In this document: positions 29,494 through 37,605 of the stretch, in pieces
Layout: every line of letters starts with the position of its first letter
How positions within the stretch are numbered: the first letter of the stretch is position 1
Assembly (NCBI RefSeq): GCF_019659805.1
Contig: NZ_JAIFRO010000004.1
Span: 162,578-226,577, forward strand
DNA: 64,000 nucleotides
Reading direction: 5' to 3'
Source: Bartonella raoultii
GTDB lineage: Bacteria; Pseudomonadota; Alphaproteobacteria; Rhizobiales; Rhizobiaceae
Program-made: the position numbers and the translations under genes
The notes under the pieces: generated by a model
Seen by the model: only the letters and a program-made list of their open reading frames with translations
Told to the model about the DNA's origin: nothing
Databases searched by the model: none

Positions 29494-29799
29494 GTCTGCG
29501 TAGCTCAGTAGGATAGAGCACAGGATTCCTAAAGAAATTGGGCGCCTTAAGAAGAAATTCTTAGAGTGGATCTGCTCAAATTCGGGGAAAGCTTCATAGG
29601 AAACTATATGCCAATCCCGAGCCAAGCCTCTCTTATGGAAAAAGAGGAAGGTGTAGAGACTGAATGGGCAGCACCTAAAGAGCAAAATGCTTTACGGTGA
29701 AGAGACAGTCCAGACCACAAACAGCTTATAAAGCTGGCGGTGAAAATCGAAGTGGTATGAATCCTGGGGTCGCAGGTTCGAATCCTGCCGTGGACACCA
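29494..29799 (+). tRNA. tRNA-Arg (anticodon CCT), interrupted by a group I intron
   Basis: Exon 1 is 29494-29530 and exon 2 is 29760-29799 (with encoded CCA). Joined, they form a 77-nt tRNA. The acceptor stem is GTCTGCG/CGTGGAC (two G-U pairs), the D arm GCTC/GAGC, the anticodon stem CAGGA/TCCTG with loop TTCCTAA, and the T arm GCAGG/CCTGC around TTCGAAT. The 229-nt insert sits directly after the third anticodon base. The gene lies 61 bp after aroB. Intron-containing tRNA-Arg(CCU) genes are known from Agrobacterium and other alphaproteobacteria. Confidence 0.93.
29531..29759 (+). ncRNA. Self-splicing group I intron in the tRNA-Arg anticodon loop
   Basis: 229 nt without an endonuclease ORF. 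P1 can form between CCT|AA at the 5' splice site and TTGGG at 29538-29542, giving the expected U-G pair at the splice site. The four conserved core strings are present in order: P (AAATTCGGGGAAAGC, about 29577-29592), Q (AATCCCGAGCCAAGC, 29613-29627), R (GTGTAGAGACTG, 29651-29662) and S (AAGAGACAGTCC, 29700-29711). The last intron base is G (29759), as required. Size and site resemble the Agrobacterium tRNA-Arg(CCU) intron and the Azoarcus tRNA-Ile intron, subgroup IC3; that assignment is by recall. Confidence 0.9.
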
Positions 29800-29843
29800 T
29801 CATATCAGTCCAGTTATTCTTCTGCACAATACAGGGAAGCATT

Positions 29844-30239
29844 ATGAAAAAACCTTTATATATCTTAAGACTTTTGATTACTTTAAGTCTATCATTCTTT
29901 AGTTTAGGCAATGCCTTGGCTGCTTCTTTAATTATTGAGGTTCCAGATAATCCAGAGCCAACAACAGAAACTGTTATTTATCAGTGTGATACAGGAATAA
30001 ATAAAGAACGCGTTGAAGCAACTTATCACAATGCTGATAATATTTCATTGGTTGATTTCAAATGGAAAGGTGACCGTATTATCGCAGCCAATGTCATCGC
30101 TGCTTCTGGAGCAAAATATGTGGGGGAACAGTATATCTGGTGGGAGAAGAATAAAGAAGTCATGCTCTATGATCTCATTAACGATCCAGAAGAGAAAAAA
30201 CCTATCCTTTGTAAGGATGAAACAACATTATTATTTTAA
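29844..30239 (+). CDS. MliC-like lysozyme inhibitor, first tandem copy
   Basis: 131 residues from the ATG at 29844. A longer in-frame reading would begin inside the tRNA intron and is not credible. A signal peptide ends near NALAAS. The mature part has VIYQCDTG near its start, a central beta region, and SGAKYVGEQYIWWEKN, matching the MliC pattern (YxC ... SGAKY ... WxKG) with a second cysteine near the C-terminus (PILCKD). MliC proteins block c-type lysozyme in the periplasm or at the outer membrane. It has no lipobox, so it is probably soluble. A near-identical gene follows 18 bp downstream. Confidence 0.8.
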   Translation: MKKPLYILRLLITLSLSFFSLGNALAASLIIEVPDNPEPTTETVIYQCDTGINKERVEATYHNADNISLVDFKWKGDRIIAANVIAASGAKYVGEQYIWWEKNKEVMLYDLINDPEEKKPILCKDETTLLF

Positions 30240-30257
30240 AGAACGCAAGGAAGCATT

Positions 30258-30650
30258 ATGCAAAAAAACTCTTGTACTGTAAAATTTTTCACCACTTTAA
30301 GCTTATTTCTCTTTGGTTCACTCAATGCTTTTGCAAGTTCTTTAATCATTGAGGTACCAGACGATCCAGAGCCAACCACAGAAATTGTTAACTATCAATG
30401 CGAAAAAGGTTCAAATAAAGAATCTGTTCAAGTGACTTATCACAATGCTAGCAACATTTCGCTTGCTGATTTCAAGTGGAAAGGGAAGCATATTATCGCT
30501 TCCCGCAGCATAAGTGCTTCTGGAGTAAAATATGTGGGAGGACCATATATTTGGTGGGTGAAAGAGAATGAAGCTACATTTTCTGACCTTATCGATGATC
30601 CAGAAGAGAAAAATCTCATCTCCTGTGTAGAAGAACAAGGAAAAGAATAA
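30258..30650 (+). CDS. MliC-like lysozyme inhibitor, second tandem copy
   Basis: 130 residues, clearly a duplicate of the preceding gene: both share SLIIEVPD, PEPTTE, TYHNA, DFKWKG and YIWW at the same places, and both start codons follow the same GGAAGCATT leader. A signal peptide ends near NAFASS. The active-loop motif is SGVKY in place of SGAKY, and the first cysteine (YQCEKG) and the late one (ISCVEE) are kept. The divergence from copy one may mean a different lysozyme target. It converges on mrpG with 14 bp between the stops. Confidence 0.8.
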   Translation: MQKNSCTVKFFTTLSLFLFGSLNAFASSLIIEVPDDPEPTTEIVNYQCEKGSNKESVQVTYHNASNISLADFKWKGKHIIASRSISASGVKYVGGPYIWWVKENEATFSDLIDDPEEKNLISCVEEQGKE

Positions 30651-30664
30651 CAACAACACAAATA

Positions 30665-31078
30665 TCAAAAATTGTGCTGGCTCTTATCAGGTGATATTTC
30701 TTCCGATGTAGGTGATTGTTCTTTCACTTGGTGTGATAAAAGAGCCAGCGGCTTTTCTCCTAATTTGTTTTCTGAATGATATCGATAAGCTGCCGCCTGT
30801 GACACCAACATAGAAGAGACGGGTATTGTCACAAATAAAAAGAGCATCAATAACACTTCATGAAAAACAAAATGATGATCTACAAACACTGAGTAAAGAA
30901 ACGAAGCCACAAGAATACTTCCCGCTCCCCAACTTGTACTCAAAGAGAGCATATGTAAACGTTTATAAAAGCTAGAAAGACGCACTAATCCTATTGTTCC
31001 AATCAATGTAAGACCAGATCCTAATATTAAAAAAACTGTGACAGCAATAGCAACGACAAGTGATATATCATCTTTCAT
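30665..31078 (-). CDS. mrpG: Monovalent cation/H+ antiporter subunit G
   Basis: 137 residues with three membrane segments; GSGLTLIGTIGLVRLSSFYKRLHM is the MnhG/PhaG signature. Last gene of the Mrp/Pha operon, overlapping mrpF by ATGA. The C-terminal 40 residues are polar and cytoplasmic-looking. Subunit G is needed for assembly of the complete antiporter. Confidence 0.92.
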   Translation of the reverse strand: MKDDISLVVAIAVTVFLILGSGLTLIGTIGLVRLSSFYKRLHMLSLSTSWGAGSILVASFLYSVFVDHHFVFHEVLLMLFLFVTIPVSSMLVSQAAAYRYHSENKLGEKPLALLSHQVKEQSPTSEEISPDKSQHNF

Positions 31079-31356
31079 TCAATAATTTCCCCTCTCATCA
31101 AAAACTTCGCCAAAGCAATACTTGATACAGGACCCAAAAGCCCGATAATGAGAGCTGCGGTAAAATAGATTGTTGTTCCTGAACGAAGATCAAATGTCAG
31201 AAACAAAAGAATAGTGGTTATATAAAGAGTGTCCAATCCCACAATTCTATCTTGTGCCCGTGGGCCACGAATCAAACAAAAAAGTGCAAGCAGCATTGCC
31301 AAACTTAAAAAAAACTGCGAAAGAAAAATTCCCCAATAAAGAATCACCATACTCAT
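31075..31356 (-). CDS. mrpF: Monovalent cation/H+ antiporter subunit F
   Basis: 93 residues with three membrane segments; CLIRGPRAQDRIVGLDTL is the MrpF/PhaF signature between the first and second segments. It overlaps both neighbours (mrpE and mrpG) by 4 bp, so the reading frames are translationally coupled. Confidence 0.92.
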   Translation of the reverse strand: MSMVILYWGIFLSQFFLSLAMLLALFCLIRGPRAQDRIVGLDTLYITTILLFLTFDLRSGTTIYFTAALIIGLLGPVSSIALAKFLMRGEIIE

Positions 31357-31838
31357 GAGAAAATCTCCAAAAGTAATTGTTCATAGCGTTGTTTGATCAA
31401 CTTTTGATAATTATATTCATTTTTAAAATTTAAAACATGAAGCAAAAGTTCATTATTTTTTCTATTGTAAGCAATCCAAACAGTTCCTGGAGTAACAGAA
31501 AGAATACATGCTAAAACAGCCAAAGCAGTACGATTTTTAAGCAAAAGAGGTACTACAATAAAACCAGACTGCTGCCTTTGTGCTTTTTTAGTTAAAATAA
31601 AGCAAGCTACAGAAAGATTTGAAGTTATAGAATCGATAAATACGCGAAAAATCAGACAAAAAACCGCACGCCAACTTTTAATAGTAATTTTTTCCGGTTC
31701 AAGAAACCGCATGACCCAACCACTAAATAAGGCAATTATAATTCCTAAAAGCAATTGACCGAAACTAAAACCATTTAAGGTTAACCACATAAAGACAATT
31801 GCCATGCTGAAAAAAGGAAAAGGACAAAAAGAGCTCAT
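31353..31838 (-). CDS. mrpE: Monovalent cation/H+ antiporter subunit E
   Basis: 161 residues. Two N-terminal membrane segments, then the MnhE pattern with LSVTPGTVWIAYN, followed by the cytoplasmic tail. It overlaps mrpD and mrpF by 4 bp each. Confidence 0.9.
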   Translation of the reverse strand: MSSFCPFPFFSMAIVFMWLTLNGFSFGQLLLGIIIALFSGWVMRFLEPEKITIKSWRAVFCLIFRVFIDSITSNLSVACFILTKKAQRQQSGFIVVPLLLKNRTALAVLACILSVTPGTVWIAYNRKNNELLLHVLNFKNEYNYQKLIKQRYEQLLLEIFS

Positions 31839-33460
31839 CGATTAATCTCCCTATTTTTGAGAGAAGAATCATCTAAAATGCTTCCAATATAATTTTGAGG
31901 ATTATACAAAGTTTTAGCTGTTTCAGACATATAATGGCTAACAGAACCGGCTATAATCGTTATAAGAAAACACAAAGCAAGAAGCACAGCAATAGGTGCA
32001 AATTCAATCACTTGTACACGTGGAACCCTCCCTTCAAGAGAAACCCAAAAAGTGCGAATTCCTGTTCGTGTAAGAGAAATCAAAGCAGCAAAACCAGCAA
32101 GAGTGACAAAAATCACAAAAAGCCAATCCTGATAATCCAGTAGAGAAGTAGAAAAGTTTTCTTTACTATGATTTAAAACTGCCATGAACATCATAAATTT
32201 AGCGACAAAACCAGAAAAAGGCGGTAAACCAATAATTAAAAGAGCACACAGACCAAAACAAGCCCCAAGCAGCGCTAGGGTTACCGGCAAATAAGTTCCT
32301 ACTTCCTCCTCTTCTTCTTCTTCATCATCACCATATACTTCCATTGTAACAGTCAAAACATTGGCCGCTACATCTTGACAACGTTCCACCAACTCTACAA
32401 GAAGAAAAAAAGCCCCCAGTGTTAAAGTTGAAGAAACAATATAAAAAAGTGCAGCTGCAATTAGTTTTACATTAGCTATCCCAATTGCTGTCAACAATGT
32501 ACCTGCAGAAACCAGTACACTATAAGCAGCCAACCGTACCAAAACTTGGCTCGCCAAAACACCAATAAAACCAAAAGCTATAGTAGCAAGGCCACCATAA
32601 AATAAAATCATATGACCAAAATGGCTAAAGTATCCGCTTTCAGGGCCAAACCATAACAATGTTAAACGTAAAATAATGTAAATACCTACCTTACTTAAAA
32701 GCGCAAAAGATGCTGCAACAGGTGCTACTGCTGCACTATAAGTCGGCATCAACCAAAAATTAAGCGGCCACATACCTGCTTTGAGTAAGAAAGCAAGACC
32801 CAAAATCGCCACACCAATTTCAAATAAAAGAATATCTGATGGGAGTATATATTTTATTTTTACAGCTAAATCGGCCATATTAAGAGTACCAACAACACCA
32901 TAAATAAGCGCCGTACCTACTAAAAAGAATAACGAAGCCACAAGATTAACGACGACATAATGCAACCCAGCACGCACGCGTAGCTGACCAGAACCATGCA
33001 AAGCAAGTCCGTAAGAAGCCGTTAACATTACTTCAAAAAACACAAATAAATTGAACAAATCCCCTGTCAAAAAAGCGCCATTTATTCCAACCATGAAAAA
33101 TTGCATCAATGACTGAAAGTGAGGGCCAACTTTATACCAATGTGCTTGCGCAAAAACCAAAGCAGCAGTTATCAATAAACTGGAAAGTAATAGCATCATA
33201 GCGCTTAAGCGATCAAGGACCAAAACGATTCCGAAAGGAGATGGCCAATTGCCTAGCCGATAAATCTCTGAAGCAGGTGCAACTTCAAGAACCCGTATTA
33301 TCAACAAAATAGCAATAACTACCAATGATACTGCTGAAAAAAGGCTTATAAACGATTTAAGTTTTGCACGCCGTTCATCATAAAAAAGTAGGAGAGCTCC
33401 AATAACAAGCGGTAACAGAATAGGCAAAATAAGAAGATGCTGTACGCAAGCTTCCATCAC
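31835..33460 (-). CDS. mrpD: Monovalent cation/H+ antiporter subunit D
   Basis: 541 residues, about 14 membrane segments, homologous to the proton-pumping NuoM/NuoN subunits. The proton-path lysine region FLLKAGMWPLNFWLMPTYSA and the glutamate in VFFEVMLTASY are present. Between two membrane segments lies an unusual acidic run, two Asp then seven Glu (residues 378-386, 32303-32329), encoded by GAA/GAG repeats. The cytoplasmic or periplasmic side of this loop is not certain. Coupled to mrpC and mrpE by 4-bp overlaps. Confidence 0.93.
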   Translation of the reverse strand: MMEACVQHLLILPILLPLVIGALLLFYDERRAKLKSFISLFSAVSLVVIAILLIIRVLEVAPASEIYRLGNWPSPFGIVLVLDRLSAMMLLLSSLLITAALVFAQAHWYKVGPHFQSLMQFFMVGINGAFLTGDLFNLFVFFEVMLTASYGLALHGSGQLRVRAGLHYVVVNLVASLFFLVGTALIYGVVGTLNMADLAVKIKYILPSDILLFEIGVAILGLAFLLKAGMWPLNFWLMPTYSAAVAPVAASFALLSKVGIYIILRLTLLWFGPESGYFSHFGHMILFYGGLATIAFGFIGVLASQVLVRLAAYSVLVSAGTLLTAIGIANVKLIAAALFYIVSSTLTLGAFFLLVELVERCQDVAANVLTVTMEVYGDDEEEEEEEVGTYLPVTLALLGACFGLCALLIIGLPPFSGFVAKFMMFMAVLNHSKENFSTSLLDYQDWLFVIFVTLAGFAALISLTRTGIRTFWVSLEGRVPRVQVIEFAPIAVLLALCFLITIIAGSVSHYMSETAKTLYNPQNYIGSILDDSSLKNREINR

Positions 33461-33798
33461 TGCACCTCACGTCCATCCACATGATCTGAACCTGTTAAGC
33501 CGCGTGAAACCAGCAAGATAACCAAAAAAAGAGCTGTCGTTGCAAAACCAATTACAATTGCGGTCAAAACCAAAGCTTGTGGAAGGGGATCAACATAATT
33601 TTCTGGATTAATCACTGTAGTAGGATCAACAATTGGTGCAGCATTACTACGCGGTCTACTCATTGCAAAGATAAAAAGATTAACACCATAAGAAATCAAA
33701 GACAAACCAAGAATAACTTGAAACGTTCTCGGACGTAAAAGTAACCAAATTCCTGATCCAACAAGAACACCAATACCCAAAGAAAGAACTATTTCCAT
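33457..33798 (-). CDS. mrpC: Monovalent cation/H+ antiporter subunit C
   Basis: 113 residues with three membrane segments, homologous to NuoK. GLSLISYGVNLFIFAM, then DPLPQALVLTAIVIGFATTA with the conserved QALVLTAIVI, is diagnostic. It overlaps mrpA by 10 bp and mrpD by 4 bp. Confidence 0.93.
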   Translation of the reverse strand: MEIVLSLGIGVLVGSGIWLLLRPRTFQVILGLSLISYGVNLFIFAMSRPRSNAAPIVDPTTVINPENYVDPLPQALVLTAIVIGFATTALFLVILLVSRGLTGSDHVDGREVQ

Positions 33799-36719
33799 TC
33801 ATTTTCCTTCTCTTTCAAAACAGATTTTTTACCGATTCGGTAACTACGAATTGACTGATGTGCAAGTGCAATTAAAATGAGAACCGTGGCTCCCAAAACA
33901 AGAGAAAATACACCAAAATCAAATAAAAAAGCAGATGCTAGGGGAACTTTTCCAATCAATGGAAGATGTATATACTGAAAAAAAGAGGTTAAAAAAGGAT
34001 AGCCTACAAGCCAAGCTCCCCCTCCAGTTGCAACAGACAATAATAAACCAAACCCCATCCAGCGTAAAGGTAAAACCCTCAAATGGCTTTCCACCCAACG
34101 AATATCACGGGCAAGATATTGCAAAATAAAACCTATAGCTAACGTTACACCACCTACAAATCCACCACCTGGAAGATCATGTCCCCGCATAAATAAATAA
34201 ACAGAAAAAGCAATAATAATGGGGAAGAGCCAGCCCATAATAACAGCAGGTACAGTGAGATAATTCAATATTGTATCCCCCACATTCCGATCAGGCTGCG
34301 CCATATCAAAAGCTGCTTGTACACGTTGTTGAAAAGGTGCATCCATACTTTCAGGAGCAGGGCGAAATCGGCGTAAAAGAGCAAATACAGTAAGTGAAAC
34401 AACACCTAAAACGACGATTTCTCCCATGGTATCAAACCCACGAAAATCAACCAATAACACATTCACAACATTACGACCACCAGCACGCGGATAAGCATTC
34501 TTTAGAAAAAAATCGGAAACCGTCGTACCTTGAGGACGTGTCATTACGACAAAAGAAAGCCATGCCACCCCAGCGCCTCCCACACATGCTATAATGAAAT
34601 CACGAAAACGACGCAAACGAACACAAAACTGAACAGACGCTGGAACAGGATAATATAAACGCTTAGGCAACCACCGCAAACCAAGCAATAATAAAACAAC
34701 TGTAACCACTTCAACAACCAACTGTGTTATTGCCAAATCAGGCGCAGAAAGCCATAAAAAGGTTGCACATGTCATCAAGCCGGCCCCTCCCAGCAACATG
34801 AGCGATGCAAGACGATGAAACTTTGCTTGCCACGCAACCAAAAGGGCACATAATCCACCAACCAACCAAAGAACAAGGAAAGGAAGATCAAGTGGAAAAA
34901 GCGGTAACGATCCCGCTGAAATAAAACCATCACGCCAAAGCAAAAGACCAACAAAAGCAAAGCATAGTAAAAAAATCCAGTGCAACTGCACTTGCAAGCG
35001 ACGTGTTGAAAAAACAGTCTCCACAGCCCGAGCCCATTTCCAACAAATAACCACGAGAATACGTTCAAAGATACGTGGTCCTCTTAAATGACGAAAAAAA
35101 GGAGCTCCATCATCACAAGATAAAAAATAACGATACCCAACTGCATAAAGCAATACGCCACCTGATAAAGCTATAAAACTCATCATTAATGGCGTATTAA
35201 ACCCGTGCCAAACAGCTAAGCTATAAGAGATCGTCATAGTCCCTAAAACAGAAACAACAGCATTATCTAAAATAGGTCCTATTGTTAAATTAGGAAAGAT
35301 GCCAACTGCTAAACAAATGAAAACCAAAAGCTCCATGGGTAAACGCATAAAATGGGGTGGTTCATGAGGAACTTTGGGTAAATCGACAGGTTTTTTTCCT
35401 AAAAAAACACCATGAATAAAACGTATAGAATAAGTCACACTAAATAAGCTCGCCAAAGTTGCGATATAAGGAGCAATCCAATCGAGCCATGATTCCATAT
35501 GCTTTTCAACGGCTTCAGCAAAAAACATCTCCTTTGAGATAAAACCATTCAGCAAAGGTACTCCAGCCATTGCAGCACTTGCCACCAAAGCGAGAGTCGC
35601 TGTAATAGGCATCGCGCTATAAAGTCCTGTCAATTTACGCATATCACGTGTTCCCGTTTCGTGATCAATAATGCCAGCTGCCATAAACAAAGAAGCCTTA
35701 AAAGTAGCATGATTTGCCATATGAAAGATTGCCGCAACACATGCAAGTGGACTACTTAAACTTAAAAGCGTTGTAATCAATCCAAGGTGACTAATCGTTG
35801 AATAAGCAAGTAATCCTTTTAAGTCCTGCTGAAACATAGAAAAATAGGCTCCAAGCAGCAATGTTGCCAATCCTGAAAAGCCAACCAACCAAAACCAAGC
35901 TTCTGTTCCAGAAAGGACAGGCCATAAACGAACAAGCAAAAACAACCCTGCTTTTACCATTGTTGCCGAATGTAAATAAGACGACACAGGTGTAGGGGCA
36001 GCCATGGCATTTGGTAACCAAAAATGAAAAGGAAATTGAGCACTTTTTGTTAATCCTCCCAGTAAAATACAAATAAGAACAGTACAATAAAGAGGATTTG
36101 ATCGAATCATATCGCCAGATTGCAATACCTTATCCAAATCAAAACTACCAACGATATACCCAATTAATAAAACCCCAATAAAAAGAGCAAAACCACCAAA
36201 ACCTGTGACCGTTAAAGCCATACGCGCTCCTTCACGCGCACTTGCATTGTGGTACCAATAACCGATCAATAAAAAAGAAAAAAGGCTAGTAAGTTCCCAA
36301 AAAACAACCAAAAAGATAAGGTTACCTGATAAAACTATTCCTGTCATCGACCCCATAAAGGCTAGAAAAAAGGAAAAAAAACGTGGTACAGAATCCGCTG
36401 GATTCATATAATAACGTGAATAGACAACAACAAGCAGTCCAATTCCTGTAATGAGCAAGCAAAAAAGCCAAGACAAACCGTCCATACGCAGAATTAAATT
36501 GCTCCCCCATTCTGGAAGCCAAGAAATATCCAAACGCACGACATGATTTCCACGGATTGCAGGATAAAGCATTATTGTAAAAAGAAGACTAAAAAGTGCA
36601 ATGACTCCAGCAAACCACGCTTCATTATTTTTTGCCGTCGAATGAAAAAAGCCAATAATAGCACTGCCACCAAAGGGAAGCAAAATAAGCAATATCAACA
36701 TTGCTTCCCGTATTGTCAT
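33789..36719 (-). CDS. mrpA: Monovalent cation/H+ antiporter subunit A (fused A-B)
   Basis: 976 residues. About residues 1-770 are the MrpA part (NuoL-like, many membrane segments), with FWELTSLFSFLLIGYW, KSAQFPFHFWLPNAMAAPTPVS and MANHATFKASLFMAAG. The C-terminal part, with MRGHDLPGGGFVGG, is an MrpB domain fused to A, as in the Pha systems of rhizobia (PhaAB) and other group 2 Mrp operons. First gene of a complete six-gene operon (A-C-D-E-F-G). The complex exchanges Na+ or K+ for H+ across the inner membrane and supports pH and salt tolerance. Rhizobial Pha systems are K+ efflux systems; which ion is used here is unknown. Confidence 0.94.
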   Translation of the reverse strand: MTIREAMLILLILLPFGGSAIIGFFHSTAKNNEAWFAGVIALFSLLFTIMLYPAIRGNHVVRLDISWLPEWGSNLILRMDGLSWLFCLLITGIGLLVVVYSRYYMNPADSVPRFFSFFLAFMGSMTGIVLSGNLIFLVVFWELTSLFSFLLIGYWYHNASAREGARMALTVTGFGGFALFIGVLLIGYIVGSFDLDKVLQSGDMIRSNPLYCTVLICILLGGLTKSAQFPFHFWLPNAMAAPTPVSSYLHSATMVKAGLFLLVRLWPVLSGTEAWFWLVGFSGLATLLLGAYFSMFQQDLKGLLAYSTISHLGLITTLLSLSSPLACVAAIFHMANHATFKASLFMAAGIIDHETGTRDMRKLTGLYSAMPITATLALVASAAMAGVPLLNGFISKEMFFAEAVEKHMESWLDWIAPYIATLASLFSVTYSIRFIHGVFLGKKPVDLPKVPHEPPHFMRLPMELLVFICLAVGIFPNLTIGPILDNAVVSVLGTMTISYSLAVWHGFNTPLMMSFIALSGGVLLYAVGYRYFLSCDDGAPFFRHLRGPRIFERILVVICWKWARAVETVFSTRRLQVQLHWIFLLCFAFVGLLLWRDGFISAGSLPLFPLDLPFLVLWLVGGLCALLVAWQAKFHRLASLMLLGGAGLMTCATFLWLSAPDLAITQLVVEVVTVVLLLLGLRWLPKRLYYPVPASVQFCVRLRRFRDFIIACVGGAGVAWLSFVVMTRPQGTTVSDFFLKNAYPRAGGRNVVNVLLVDFRGFDTMGEIVVLGVVSLTVFALLRRFRPAPESMDAPFQQRVQAAFDMAQPDRNVGDTILNYLTVPAVIMGWLFPIIIAFSVYLFMRGHDLPGGGFVGGVTLAIGFILQYLARDIRWVESHLRVLPLRWMGFGLLLSVATGGGAWLVGYPFLTSFFQYIHLPLIGKVPLASAFLFDFGVFSLVLGATVLILIALAHQSIRSYRIGKKSVLKEKENEWK

Positions 36720-36894
36720 TCTTTAAGCTCCATCCTACCTTTAACATTTTGTCTTAAACAAAATGAAAATTTACATTATCATCACCCTATCTCGCACTTA
36801 CGATAATAAGATTTAATAAAACTTAAAAGCATTTAAAATTTTCATAAAACAACCGTTACACGAAAAAACTGCTCACTAAAAATACCTCTTTATT

Positions 36895-36924
36895 CTAAGA
36901 ACGATAACGTACATGACAAGAAGC
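36895..36924 (-). pseudogene. Fragment of a second BA14K-like gene
   Basis: Read on the minus strand this encodes ASCHVRYRS then a stop. It matches, with three base differences over 30 bp, 37026-37055 inside the intact gene upstream (ASCRARYRSY). It appears to be the residue of a partial duplication of that gene's signature region; nothing else of a second copy is obvious. Confidence 0.6.
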
Positions 36925-36950
36925 AAAAAAGATCTTTCATAGCGCACATC

Positions 36951-37439
36951 TTACCCCTTAAAAAAGCGAGAAAGACATTGCTTACGAGGCCCATGAAAAG
37001 GCTGAAAACTATTATCATTTTTATTATAAGAACGATAACGCGCACGACAAGAAGCAATATGTTGTTTAAGCATCCATGGTTCTTTTTTTTCTAAAGAAGA
37101 AGTGAAAAGCGCCTTTTTTGTTCCGGCCACAACTTTTAATGGCATATTTTTTGTATTAATATGGGAAAGTGTAAAGAATGCCGCTTCAGGATACCACCAA
37201 TTATCCTTATACTTATGATACCCGCGTCGATAATGACGGTATCCCTTGAAACCATTCAGTTCTTTACGCCCTGTAAAAATCAAAGGAACGGAATATTCTT
37301 GATTGGAATTTTGATGGACCATTTTGGCTTTAGCATCACTCTTATTTTGCATTAAATCAATAATATTTATTGTTATAATGAAACAACTTCCAATAAACAT
37401 AAACACCAAAACATAATATAATTTTTTTTTCATACCCAT
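36951..37439 (-). CDS. BA14K-like protein
   Basis: 162 residues from the ATG at 37439 (ATG at 37433 and a TTG at 37469 are alternatives). It has an N-terminal membrane anchor or signal (KKKLYYVLVFMFIGSCFII), a basic, aromatic middle (YRHYRRGYHKYKDNWW), and ends in HIASCRARYRSYNKNDNSF and GPRKQCLSRF. This is the BA14K signature (H-x3-C-x2-RYRSY-x4-N-x-F ... C). In Brucella the family is an immunoreactive envelope protein with lectin-like activity; in this organism the role is inferred to be at the envelope. A damaged piece of a second copy lies just downstream. Confidence 0.75.
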   Translation of the reverse strand: MGMKKKLYYVLVFMFIGSCFIITINIIDLMQNKSDAKAKMVHQNSNQEYSVPLIFTGRKELNGFKGYRHYRRGYHKYKDNWWYPEAAFFTLSHINTKNMPLKVVAGTKKALFTSSLEKKEPWMLKQHIASCRARYRSYNKNDNSFQPFHGPRKQCLSRFFKG

Positions 37440-37605
37440 AACGCGAATCTTAAAAACAACAAAACTCAATCACAGAAAGTCTTTCATTTGCGAAATAAAA
37501 ATAGATTCTTCTTATAAGATTCTTTTTTCTTGAGACATTCTGTTACTCTTTGTACTAAACGTTAATCTGAAGAATAAGATCCTTCAAAAAAAGAATGAAT
37601 AAACA

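Noticed and set aside
29697..29843. Longer reading of the first MliC-like gene beginning at 29697
   Set aside because: The first 49 codons lie in the tRNA intron, the tRNA exon and the spacer. A proper signal peptide starts at 29844 behind a ribosome site.
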